From NCBI GenBank assembly GCA_023512835.1, contig CM042090.1:13997617-14061616 (forward strand): DNA of 64,000 bases, given 5' to 3'. Both the position numbers and the translations under genes were made by a program. This DNA comes from Taxillus chinensis. Its lineage: Eukaryota; Streptophyta; Magnoliopsida; Santalales; Loranthaceae. A model generated the notes under the pieces. The model searched no databases. It saw only the letters and a list, made by a program, of their open reading frames with translations, and was not told where the DNA came from. Positions 1 through 10,583 of the stretch are shown here, piece after piece (position 1 is the stretch's first letter; every line of letters begins with the position of its first letter).

Positions 1-1000
1 CAATGCGCCGGACATCTTCAGTTGGGACAACAAGTACGCAGGCGCATATGTTCTCCTGTCAAGGGTAACGTTCACCAACTTAATTTTCAAATTGCATGTG
101 TACGTGTTAATTAAATATGTTTCGCAACTTTCTCTGAACTAATTAGTACACGCTGTTTTTCCTTTTAGGGGGCTTTATTGAACAAAAACACGAATTTGTT
201 CCAATTCAGTGAGGCGGCCGAAAATTTTGTGTGCCGCATTATTCCACAATCTCCTTCGTCCAGCACACAATACACACAAGGTGAAAAAAAGAAGAAGAGA
301 GAGAGAATGAGAGTCTCCTGTTAGTGTTGATTATATATCGATTGAGTGAGACGACAATCTAAAGTTAAACTTTACCATGTATGTTTATATGTGTGTAGGT
401 GGACTCATGTTTAAGCTATCAGGAAGCAATCTCCAATACGTAACAGCCATTAATTTTCTTCTTACAACTTACTCCAAGTATATGAGTGCATCAAAGCATA
501 CATTCAATTGTGGCGGCCTCCAAGTCACCCCACATTCTCTACGATTGCTTGTAAAACAACAGGTAATAACTCCGTGTTTGATTAGCATACAAAAACACAC
601 ACATACACTTTGTTAATCGATGCTTATTGTTTAATTATGAGCACAGGAACTAATTCGCTTCTACTTTTAGGTGGACTACATTTTAGGGGTAAACCCTCTG
701 GGCATGTCATTCATGGTAGGATTTGGGACAAATTACCCACAAAGAATCCACCACAGAGGGGCATCCATACCTTCAATGAGAGACCATCCACAGAAAATAT
801 TTTGTGAAAATGGCATGGACTACTTTCATACACAAAACCCAAATCCAAACAAGTTAATCGGAGCCGTTGTTGGTGGCCCGGACCAAAATGATGGGTATCC
901 AGATGGTCGTGATGACTACGGTCATTCGGAACCTGCCACTTACACCAATGCCGCTTTGGTTGGCTCTCTAGCATACTTGACCACATTCGATTCTCATTAA
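1..1000 (+). CDS. Copy 0: GH9 endo-beta-1,4-glucanase, 3' part (cut by window edge)
   Basis: This is the C-terminal part of a secreted GH9 endoglucanase that cleaves internal beta-1,4-glucosidic bonds in cell-wall glucans. The visible exons are 1..64 (end of exon 3; codons start at base 2), 169..280, 399..562 and 671..1000, matching copy 1 with an offset of 4789. All are open and end in TAA. Exon 6 contains both GH9 signatures: the histidine motif ending in IHHR, and the motif Y-x-D-x4-Y-x3-E with the catalytic acid Glu in HSEPAT. It has Gly where copy 1 has Asp just before HSEP. Whether its exon 2 carries the frameshift found elsewhere in the array cannot be seen. Confidence 0.93.
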
Positions 1001-3263
1001 GTAGCAAGACGCATAGATATATAAGTTACATTCTAATCGAAAGAAGTTTGTTACTCGTTACCCAAAAATACAATATGGGTGCATAGGTTATATTTTTATT
1101 GCACTTAATTTGTATATAGGTAGACAGTGTAAATATCTGTAATTTCGGATTTTACCACATATATGGAATGCCTAATTTGGACATCTAAGGCTTCTATGGC
1201 AATGGAATGATGCTCTCTCATCTATAGTATGGTTTTATTTAAATTTTTCGCAAAGAATTCGTTAAATTATTACATGTTTTCTTTGAAGAAAGTCTTAATT
1301 CCCCTAACGCAACAAAAGTGACGACGAGATAAATAAGAACAATTACGAGGTCGACCGGCATATATATACAAAAAAACACACGTACATAATCGGAGGGAGG
1401 GACACAAGAGAGGAGGAACTCCTTACGTGAATAGTTTATCTTTTATCGGCCATCCTCAAAGGTATGTGTATATATATACATGTATTGGTCAAAAAGCTAT
1501 AATTCTACAACATTAAAATTAGTAAATCTCATAAATAAGACGATGAACTGTTCATCTATCTACTTGCATGGATGGCAAAAGTGTTCAAAATCATATAATT
1601 TGGAGCCATTTTTTATTTTTTAAACTAATTAATAACCTTATCTCTATTCTCTAGCTTGTGTGTGTGTGTGTGTGCTATATATCAATTTGTAATACGTGTA
1701 AACTCAATAATAAGTGTATTTACGCGAATAGGGTAACAACAACAACAACAACAACATAATGGACTAGCTAGTAATTTTTTTCCCATTCTCGAGGCCTAGT
1801 ACAACGTAATCCTCCAACATATAATTAATACCAAAACAAAAATAGGAGGATGGATAAATCCAACGGAAAGCTTACACACGAAAAAGAATTCGTGCTAATT
1901 AATAAATTGTGGTGAAATAGAGGTACAGTGAGAGGAGTTGGAAATGAACTCCGCTTTCATATATTACGTTGATAGTAATAGTTAATTTGATACATATATA
2001 CATATAAATATATATAACCAAAATATGTAGAAGGGACACAATTAATACTAAACACCTCCAAGTGTTTTCAGGGTGTTTGTATCATTCAAATCGTATGTGA
2101 CAAAAATATTAATCGTCAGGGTGTTTTCAGGGTGATTGTATGGTTTTCTTTTACACTAGCCCATAAATTAATTGACAACACTTAAACTTAAGACCAACAA
2201 ATTACAAGTGCAATTTAATCGGTACAAGGTTTTCTAAATTCGTGGTCTAAAACTAAAAATTCATTTCACTAACGGGACAAGTTTCAATTTTGAAATTAAT
2301 GATCTAGAAACTCTCATGCATTCAAATTATAGCCATACTCCCGCGCATATTTTCTGGTTTGCGCTCGGGTACTTGCGACTAGAAAAACCCTAATTATATT
2401 GCATTCCATAATCAATATTAAACAAGATTATAACACTCACATCGATATATAGGACAATATCACCGAGAAAACATATAATTCTAAATCGTTATACAGTAAA
2501 ATAAGTGTGAAGAGAAACCCCTAAAAACACAAGTAGAACAATATAAATATGTTTAAAATATTAACGGCTTAACTTATTGATAGTTCATAGTGTTAGTGTC
2601 TCATATAAGTATGAGACATTGAAAATATTAATCTATTGACTGATCCTTCTTAGCATATGCCACCCTCATATTCAAATACAATTATATATTTTGCTATACA
2701 TAGATTATTATTAAATTCATCAAACGTAAGCGCACTTAATTTTTTTTTTTTTTAAATCTAGTTTTAAATGATTCCTTCAATAATCTATGTGTGCACCGCC
2801 GATGGATAAGATTGGAAATGTATGTAGTTGGTGCAATTTTTGTTTTTAATATAATGACCCATCCCCAAAATATATGGTCGGGTGAGCTTAAAATTAAACC
2901 ACCACGAATGTTTTTCACATTCCAAATACGCGTTACCAGGAATCCTTCATTATATATAACAATTAACAATAATTTGTTAATACCCCGTAACCCATTATAA
3001 CTAATAATAATTCATTTATAACAGTTAACCATAATTTGTTTATAACAGCCATTCGTTTCTTGCTTCACAGGTATAATTATATTAATTAAGACGGGTCCGT
3101 GAAAATTAACAAGCCAATTGGAAAAGCCTGGGCTTGCGGTTGCGGTTCCAATTCTATATAAATTGGAAGACACGCCAGAGTCGCCATTCATTGAAAGTGG
3201 TCTCTCTAACGCAACAGACAAGGGCCATTAAAGATTAGCATTAATTAATATAGTAGCGCAGCA
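1001..3263 (+). other. Spacer 0/1 (type A): 3' flank of copy 0 and promoter region of copy 1
   Basis: No gene is visible. The AT-rich spacer holds a GT microsatellite near 1658-1674, a CAA run at 1736-1756, a telo-box-like AAACCCTAA at 2385-2393, a perfect inverted repeat GTCTCATA-TAAG-TATGAGAC at 2598-2617 and a T-run near 2741-2753. Type A hallmarks are a longer GT run, a partly duplicated GTGTTTTCAGGGTG motif around 2065-2135, and 'gagaggagttgg' near 1931 where type B spacers have 'gagagagttgg'. Short open frames here, for example on the minus strand at 2736-2969, recur in every spacer without homology or codon structure and are not called genes. No canonical AATAAA stands out just after the stop codon. 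Confidence 0.8.
3146..3168 (+). promoter_or_regulatory. Core promoter of copy 1: TATA box inside an inverted repeat
   Basis: TATATAAAT at 3155-3163 lies 109 nt upstream of the ATG, a plausible TATA box giving a 5' UTR of roughly 75 nt. It sits between perfect 8-bp inverted arms, TTCCAATT (3146-3153) and AATTGGAA (3161-3168), with a 7-nt loop. A CCAATTGG palindrome at 3114-3121 supplies a CCAAT box about 41 nt upstream of the TATA box. The block is conserved in all eleven copies with a 5' end. Promoter function is inferred from motif and position only. Confidence 0.6.
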
Positions 3264-4589
3264 ATGGGATCGGCGGCTTTCTTCTTCTTCTTCTTCTTCT
3301 TCTTCCTTGTGGCGTGTTCTCGTCCTTCCAATGGTTCTGCTTCCGGGAACCCCGACTACCGGGATGCTCTGGCCAAGTCCATTCTCTTCTTCCAAGGCCA
3401 ACGCTCAGGCCATCTTCCCATCGGCCAAGGGATGACATGGAGGTCCCATTCCGGCCTCTCCGACGGCATCCTCGAAAATGTATGTATATATATACGCACT
3501 CGTTAAAAATAAGCTAATTAACATTTTATATATTCATTTGCATATATATATATATATATATATACATATATATATGTATGTATATATATTGCAAACATAC
3601 ATGCGCATGACAACGGGATTCATTCACGAAACTAAACTACCATATATATGATCCGTTTTCTTACTAGCTATTAGAAGCCTAATCACGTTCGTCAAGCGGA
3701 TTGTGTTACTTTCCGTGACTAATCAATTAGGGATAAAATTTTGGCATGAAAATTAAAGAAAAGCGAAATGATTACATTAATGTCTAGAAGCACGTAGGCA
3801 ATAGAATAGTGTAAATTGAATTAAATACAATTTGGTATTTTGGAATGAAAAGAAACACAGAGGTTAATTTCAGCTAGCGCGTATGACTATAATTAAGCAC
3901 CTGATGGAATAGCAGTACGTGAACGTCTATATTTAGTGTGAGCTTTTCCTCTCGGCTACGAATTAACTGGAAGACTCACGTAATTAGTGTGTTTCGTTTC
4001 CAGGTGAATTTGACCGGCGGCTACTACGACGCCGGCGACAATGTCAAATTCAACTTCCCAATGGCCTTCTCCACCACCATGCTCTCTTGGGGCATCCTCG
4101 AGAACGGCAAGCGCATGGGCGACGAGCTCAGCGCTGCCCGTGAAGCTGTCCGATGGAGCACCGACTACCTTCTCAAGTGTGCTTCCAGCCTCCCTGACCG
4201 CCTCTATGTTGGCGTTGGGGATCCCAATGCGGACCACAGCTGCTGGGAGCGCCCAGAGGACATGGACACCCCCCGGACCGTCTACTTTGTCACGCCAGCA
4301 AAGCCCGGCTCTGATGTCGCCGCCGAGACCGCGGCAGCGCTGGCTGCTGCCTCCCTAGTGTTCCGGTCGACGGACCCAAGATACGCGGCAAAGCTACTGA
4401 GCACGGCGAGGGTTGTGTATGACTTTGCATCCCAGCACCTTGGCACGTACAGTGACTCACTCGGCGGCAGCGTTTGCCCATTCTACTGCTCCTATTCCGG
4501 ATATCAGGTATAGCCCATTGTTTGTCCCTTGTTCCATAATTAATTGTGACATGATTTCAGCATTTAATTAAAATTGTGACGGGTTGATA

Positions 4590-4631
<42 letters not shown>

Positions 4632-5789
4632 ATAAACATATGCCGATTCACGTCATGCATTTAATCTAATGGGATTTTCCATTTTTCCTTCAATTGGGAG
4701 CAGGACGAGTTGATGTGGGGAGCTGCATGGTTATTTAGGGCAACAAAGGACGCAAAATATTTAAGTATTGCCAACTCTTTTGGAACTAGCAATGCGCCGG
4801 ACATCTTCAGTTGGGACAACAAGTACGCAGGCGCATATGTTCTCCTGTCAAGGGTAACGTTCACCAACTTAATTTTCAAATTGCATGTGTACGTGTTAAT
4901 TAAATATGTTTCGCAACTTTCTCTGAACTAATTAGTACACGCTGTTTTTCCTTTTAGGGGGCTTTATTGAACAAAAACACGAATTTGTTCCAATTCAGTG
5001 AGGCGGCCGAAAATTTTGTGTGCCGCATTATTCCACAATCTCCTTCGTCCAGCACACAATACACACAAGGTGAAAAAAAGAAGAAGAGAGAGAGAATGAG
5101 AGTCTCCTGTTAGTGTTGATTATATATCGATTGAGTGAGACGACAATCTAAAGTTAAACTTTACCATGTATGTTTATATGTGTGTAGGTGGACTCATGTT
5201 TAAGCTATCAGGAAGCAATCTCCAATACGTAACAGCCATTAATTTTCTTCTTACAACTTACTCCAAGTATATGAGTGCATCAAAGCATACATTCAATTGT
5301 GGCGGCCTCCAAGTCACCCCACATTCTCTACGATTGCTTGTAAAACAACAGGTAATAACTCCGTGTTTGATTAGCATACAAAAACACACACATACACTTT
5401 GTTAATCGATGCTTATTGTTTAATTATGAGCACAGGAACTAATTCGCTTCTACTTTTAGGTGGACTACATTTTAGGGGTAAACCCTCTGGGCATGTCATT
5501 CATGGTAGGATTTGGGACAAATTACCCACAAAGAATCCACCACAGAGGGGCATCCATACCTTCAATGAGAGACCATCCACAGAAAATATTTTGTGAAAAT
5601 GGCATGGACTACTTTCATACACAAAACCCAAATCCAAACAAGTTAATCGGAGCCGTTGTTGGTGGCCCGGACCAAAATGATGGGTATCCAGATGGTCGTG
5701 ATGACTACGATCATTCGGAACCTGCCACTTACACCAATGCCGCTTTGGTTGGCTCTCTAGCATACTTGACCACATTCGATTCTCATTAA
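3264..5789 (+). CDS. Copy 1: intact secreted GH9 endo-beta-1,4-glucanase, 491 aa
   Basis: This is the only copy in the window that is open from start to stop. Exons are 3264..3479, 4004..4507, 4704..4853, 4958..5069, 5188..5351 and 5460..5789; all five introns are GT-AG. Residues 1-27 look like a signal peptide whose core is nine Phe. The mature catalytic domain begins near [15 protein letters not shown] (catalytic Asp81 and Asp84) lies in exon 2. The GH9 histidine signature covers residues 395-411 (ends IHHR) and the acid signature 458-475 (Glu469 in HSEPAT). Length and layout fit plant class B enzymes: no N-terminal membrane anchor (class A) and no C-terminal carbohydrate module (class C). 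Family knowledge says inverting hydrolysis of beta-1,4-glucan in the cell wall, in growth, abscission or wall remodelling; the precise role is not readable here. The exon-2 C-run (4269-4274) has six C, which keeps the frame. Confidence 0.95.
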
Positions 5790-8056
5790 GTAGCAAGACG
5801 CATAGATATATAAGTTACATTCTAATCGAAAGAAGTTTGTTACTCGTTACCCAAAAATACAATATGGGTGCATAGGTTATATTTTTATTGCACTTAATTT
5901 GTATATAGGTAGACAGTGTAAATATCTGTAATTTCGGATTTTACCACATATATGGAATGCCTAATTTGGACATCTAAGGCTTCTATGGCAATGGAATGAT
6001 GCTCTCTCATCTATAGTATGGTTTTATTTAAATTTTTCGCAAAGAATTCGTTAAATTATTACATGTTTTCTTTGAAGAAAGTCTTAATTCCCCTAACGCA
6101 ACAAAAGTGACGACGAGATAAATAAGAACAATTACGAGGTCGACTGGCATATATATACAAAAAAACACACGTACATAATCGGAGGGAGGGACACAAGAGA
6201 GGAGGAACTCCTTACGTGAATAGTTTATCTTTTATCGGCCATCCTCAAAGGTATGTGTATATATATACATGTATTGGTCAAAAAGCTATAATTCTACAAC
6301 ATTAAAATTAGTAAATCTCATAAATAAGACGATGAACTGTTCATCTATCTACTTGCATGGATGGCAAAAGTGTTCAAAATCATATAATTTGGAGCCATTT
6401 TTTATTTTTTAAACTAATTAATAACCTTATCTCTATTCTCTAGCTTGTGTGTGTGTGTGTGTGTCTATATATCAATTTGTAATACGTGTAAACTCAATAA
6501 TAAGTGTATTTACGCGAATAGGGTAACAACAACAACAACAACAACAATAATGGACTAGCTAGTAATTTTTTTCCCATTCTCGAGGCCTAGTACAACGTAA
6601 TCCTCCAACATATAATTAATACCAAAACAAAAATAGGAGGATGGATAAATCCAACGGAAAGCTTACACACGAAAAAGAATTCGTGCTAATTAATAAATTG
6701 TGGTGAAATAGAGGTACAGTGAGAGGAGTTGGAAATGAACTCCGCTTTCATATATTACGTTGATAGTAATAGTTAATTTGATACATATATACATATAAAT
6801 ATATATAACCAAAATATGTAGAAGGGACACAATTAATACTAAACACCTCCAAGTGTTTTCAGGGTGTTTGTATCATTCAAATCGTATGTGACAAAAATAT
6901 TAATCGGTACAGGGTGTTTTCAGGGTGATTGTATGGTTTTCTTTTACACTAGCCCATAAATTAATTGACAACACTTAAACTTAAGACCAACAAATTACAA
7001 GTGCAATTTAATCGGTACAAGGTTTTCTAAATTCGTGGTCTAAAACTAAAAATTCATTTCACTAACGGGACAAGTTTCAATTTTGAAATTAATGATCTAG
7101 AAACTCTCATGCATTCAAATTATAGCCATACTCCCGCGCATATTTTCTGGTTTGCGCTCGGGTACTTGCGACTAGAAAAACCCTAATTATATTGCATTCC
7201 ATAATCAATATTAAACAAGATTATAACACTCACATCGATATATAGGACAATATCACCGAGAAAACATATAATTCTAAATCGTTATACAGTAAAATAAGTG
7301 TGAAGAGAAACCCCTAAAAACACAAGTAGAACAATATAAATATGTTTAAAATATTAACGGCTTAACTTATTGATAGTTCATAGTGTTAGTGTCTCATATA
7401 AGTATGAGACATTGAAAATATTAATCTATTGACTGATCCTTCTTAGCATATGCCACCCTCATATTCAAATACAATTATATATTTTGCTATACATAGATTA
7501 TTATTAAATTCATCAAACGTAAGCGCACTTAATTTTTTTTTTTTTTAAATCTAGTTTTAAATGATTCCTTCAATAATCTATGTGTGCACCGCCGATGGAT
7601 AAGATTGGAAATGTATGTAGTTGGTGCAATTTTTGTTTTTAATATAATGACCCATCCCCAAAATATATGGTCGGGTGAGCTTAAAATTAAACCACCACGA
7701 ATGTTTTTCACATTCCAAATACGCGTTACCAGGAATCCTTCATTATATATAACAATTAACAATAATTTGTTAATACCCCGTAACCCATTATAACTAATAA
7801 TAATTCATTTATAACAGTTAACCATAATTTGTTTATAACAGCCATTCGTTTCTTGCTTCACAGGTATAATTATATTAATTAAGACGGGTCCGTGAAAATT
7901 AACAAGCCAATTGGAAAAGCCTGGGCTTGCGGTTGCGGTTCCAATTCTATATAAATTGGAAGACACGCCAGAGTCGCCATTCATTGAAAGTGGTCTCTCT
8001 AACGCAACAGACAAGGGCCATTAAAGATTAGCATTAATTAATATAGTAGCGCAGCA
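5790..8056 (+). other. Spacer 1/2 (type A)
   Basis: No gene is visible. The layout matches spacer 0/1, including the longer GT run near 6446-6464, the duplicated GTGTTTTCAGGGTG motif near 6854-6926 (here with 'aatcggtacagg' before the second copy), and the perfect inverted repeat with TATGAGAC. With spacer 0/1 it is one of only two type A spacers in the window. Confidence 0.75.
7939..7961 (+). promoter_or_regulatory. Core promoter of copy 2
   Basis: TATATAAAT at 7948-7956, 109 nt before the ATG at 8057, flanked by the same TTCCAATT/AATTGGAA arms as in copy 1. Confidence 0.55.
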
Positions 8057-9381
8057 ATGGGATCGGCGGCTTTCTTCTTCTTCTTCTTCTTCTTCTTCCT
8101 TGTGGCGTGTTCTCGTCCTTCCAATGGTTCTGCTTCCGGGAACCCCGACTACCGGGATGCTCTGGCCAAGTCCATTCTCTTCTTCCAAGGCCAACGCTCA
8201 GGCCATCTTCCCATCGGCCAAGGGATGACATGGAGGTCCCATTCCGGCCTCTCCGACGGCATCCTCGAAAATGTATGTATATATATACGCACTCGTTAAA
8301 AATAAGCTAATTAACATTTTATATATTCATTTGCATATATATATATATATATATATACATATATATGTATGTATATATATTGCAAACATACATGCGCATG
8401 ACAACGGGATTCATTCACGAAACTAAACTACCATATATATGATCCGTTTTCTTACTAGCTATTAGAAGCCTAATCACGTTCGTCAAGCGGATTGTGTTAC
8501 TTTCCGTGACTAATCAATTAGGGATAAAATTTTGGCATGAAAATTAAAGAAAAGCGAAATGATTACATTAATGTCTAGAAGCACGTAGGCAATAGAATAG
8601 TGTAAATTGAATTAAATACAATTTGGTATTTTGGAATGAAAAGAAACACAGAGGTTAATTTCAGCTAGCGCGTATGACTATAATTAAGCACCTGATGGAA
8701 TAGCAGTACGTGAACGTCTATATTTAGTGTGAGCTTTTCCTCTCGGCTACGAATTAACTGGAAGACTCACGTAATTAGTGTGTTTCGTTTCCAGGTGAAT
8801 TTGACCGGCGGCTACTACGACGCCGGCGACAATGTCAAATTCAACTTCCCAATGGCCTTCTCCACCACCATGCTCTCTTGGGGCATCCTCGAGAACGGCA
8901 AGCGCATGGGCGACGAGCTCAGCGCTGCCCGTGAAGCTGTCCGATGGAGCACCGACTACCTTCTCAAGTGTGCTTCCAGCCTCCCTGACCGCCTCTATGT
9001 TGGCGTTGGGGATCCCAATGCGGACCACAGCTGCTGGGAGCGCCCAGAGGACATGGACACCCCCCCGGACCGTCTACTTTGTCACGCCAGCAAAGCCCGG
9101 CTCTGATGTCGCCGCCGAGACCGCGGCAGCGCTGGCTGCTGCCTCCCTAGTGTTCCGGTCGACGGACCCAAGATACGCGGCAAAGCTACTGAGCACGGCG
9201 AGGGTTGTGTATGACTTTGCATCCCAGCACCTTGGCACGTACAGTGACTCACTCGGCGGCAGCGTTTGCCCATTCTACTGCTCCTATTCCGGATATCAGG
9301 TATAGCCCATTGTTTGTCCCTTGTTCCATAATTAATTGTGACATGATTTCAGCATTTAATTAAAATTGTGACGGGTTGATA

Positions 9382-9422
<41 letters not shown>

Positions 9423-10583
9423 ATATAAACATATGCCGATTCACGTCATGCATTTAATCTAATGGGATTTTCCATTTTTCCTTCAATTGGGAGCAGGACG
9501 AGTTGATGTGGGGAGCTGCATGGTTATTTAGGGCAACAAAGGACGCAAAATATTTAAGTATTGCCAACTCTTTTGGAACTAGCAATGCGCCGGACATCTT
9601 CAGTTGGGACAACAAGTACGCAGGCGCATATGTTCTCCTGTCAAGGGTAACGTTCACCAACTTAATTTTCAAATTGCATGTGTACGTGTTAATTAAATAT
9701 GTTTCGCAACTTTCTCTGAACTAATTAGTACACGCTGTTTTTCCTTTTAGGGGGCTTTATTGAACAAAAACACGAATTTGTTCCAATTCAGTGAGGCGGC
9801 CGAAAATTTTGTGTGCCGCATTATTCCACAATCTCCTTCGTCCAGCACACAATACACACAAGGTGAAAAAAAGAAGAAGAGAGAGAGAATGAGAGTCTCC
9901 TGTTAGTGTTGATTATATATTGATTGAGTGAGACGACAATCTAAAGTTAAACTTTACCATGTATGTTTATATGTGTGTAGGTGGACTCATGTTTAAGCTA
10001 TCAGGAAGCAATCTCCAATACGTAACAGCCATTAATTTTCTTCTTACAACTTACTCCAAGTATATGAGTGCATCAAAGCATACATTCAATTGTGGCGGCC
10101 TCCAAGTCACCCCACATTCTCTACGATTGCTTGTAAAATAACAGGTAATAACTCCGTGTTTGATTAGCATACAAAAACACACACATACACTTTGTTAATC
10201 GATGCTTATTGTTTAATTATGAGCACAGGAACTAATTCGCTTCTACTTTTAGGTGGACTACATTTTAGGGGTAAACCCTCTGGGCATGTCATTCATGGTA
10301 GGATTTGGGACAAATTACCCACAAAGAATCCACCACAGAGGGGCATCCATACCTTCAATGAGAGACCATCCACAGAAAATATTTTGTGAAAATGGCATGG
10401 ACTACTTTCATACACAAAACCCAAATCCAAACAAGTTAATCGGAGCCGTTGTAGGTGGCCCGGACCAAAATGATGGGTATCCAGGATGGTCGTGATGACT
10501 ACGGTCATTCGGAACCTGCCACTTACACCAATGCCGCTTTGGTTGGCTCTCTAGCATACTTGACCACATTCGATTCTCATTAA
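8057..10583 (+). pseudogene. Copy 2: GH9 endoglucanase pseudogene (three lesions)
   Basis: Exon equivalents are 8057..8272, 8795..9299, 9497..9646, 9751..9862, 9981..10144 and 10253..10583. The C-run at 9060-9066 has seven C, shifting the frame after MDTP; translation would stop at 9104-9106 after about 175 residues, keeping DAGDN but losing the catalytic Glu. A CAA-to-TAA change at 10139-10141 stops exon 5 one codon before its end. An extra G at 10484-10485 breaks the C-terminal catalytic signature (GYPD becomes GYPGWS-stop). Exon 2 is type A (Ser in MAFSTTM, GCG in the DPNAD codon), like copy 1, but the 3' end is type B. The copy is therefore a recombinant across the array's A/B boundary. 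Splice sites and promoter are intact, so it may be transcribed. Confidence 0.9.

Noticed and set aside
2385..2393. AAACCCTAA as a trace of telomeric repeat
   Set aside because: It is a single telo-box-like motif per spacer, with no tandem telomere repeat; at most a promoter element.
2736..3000. Short open frames on both strands in the spacer, repeated in every unit
   Set aside because: They are 65-80 codons, overlap each other on opposite strands, span low-complexity T runs and are conserved only because the whole unit is duplicated.
3956..4481. Minus-strand and alternate-frame open frames over exon 2
   Set aside because: They are shadows of a GC-rich coding exon; the plus-strand frame has GH9 motifs and correct splice sites.
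3264..5789. Class A (membrane-anchored) or class C (CBM49) GH9 enzyme
   Set aside because: There is a cleavable-type signal peptide instead of a long cytosolic tail plus anchor, and the protein ends 22 residues after the catalytic Glu.
9060..9106. Programmed ribosomal frameshifting at the C-run
   Set aside because: Copy 1 shows a plain in-frame version, and no slippery-site-plus-structure arrangement is visible; slippage mutation or sequencing error is simpler.
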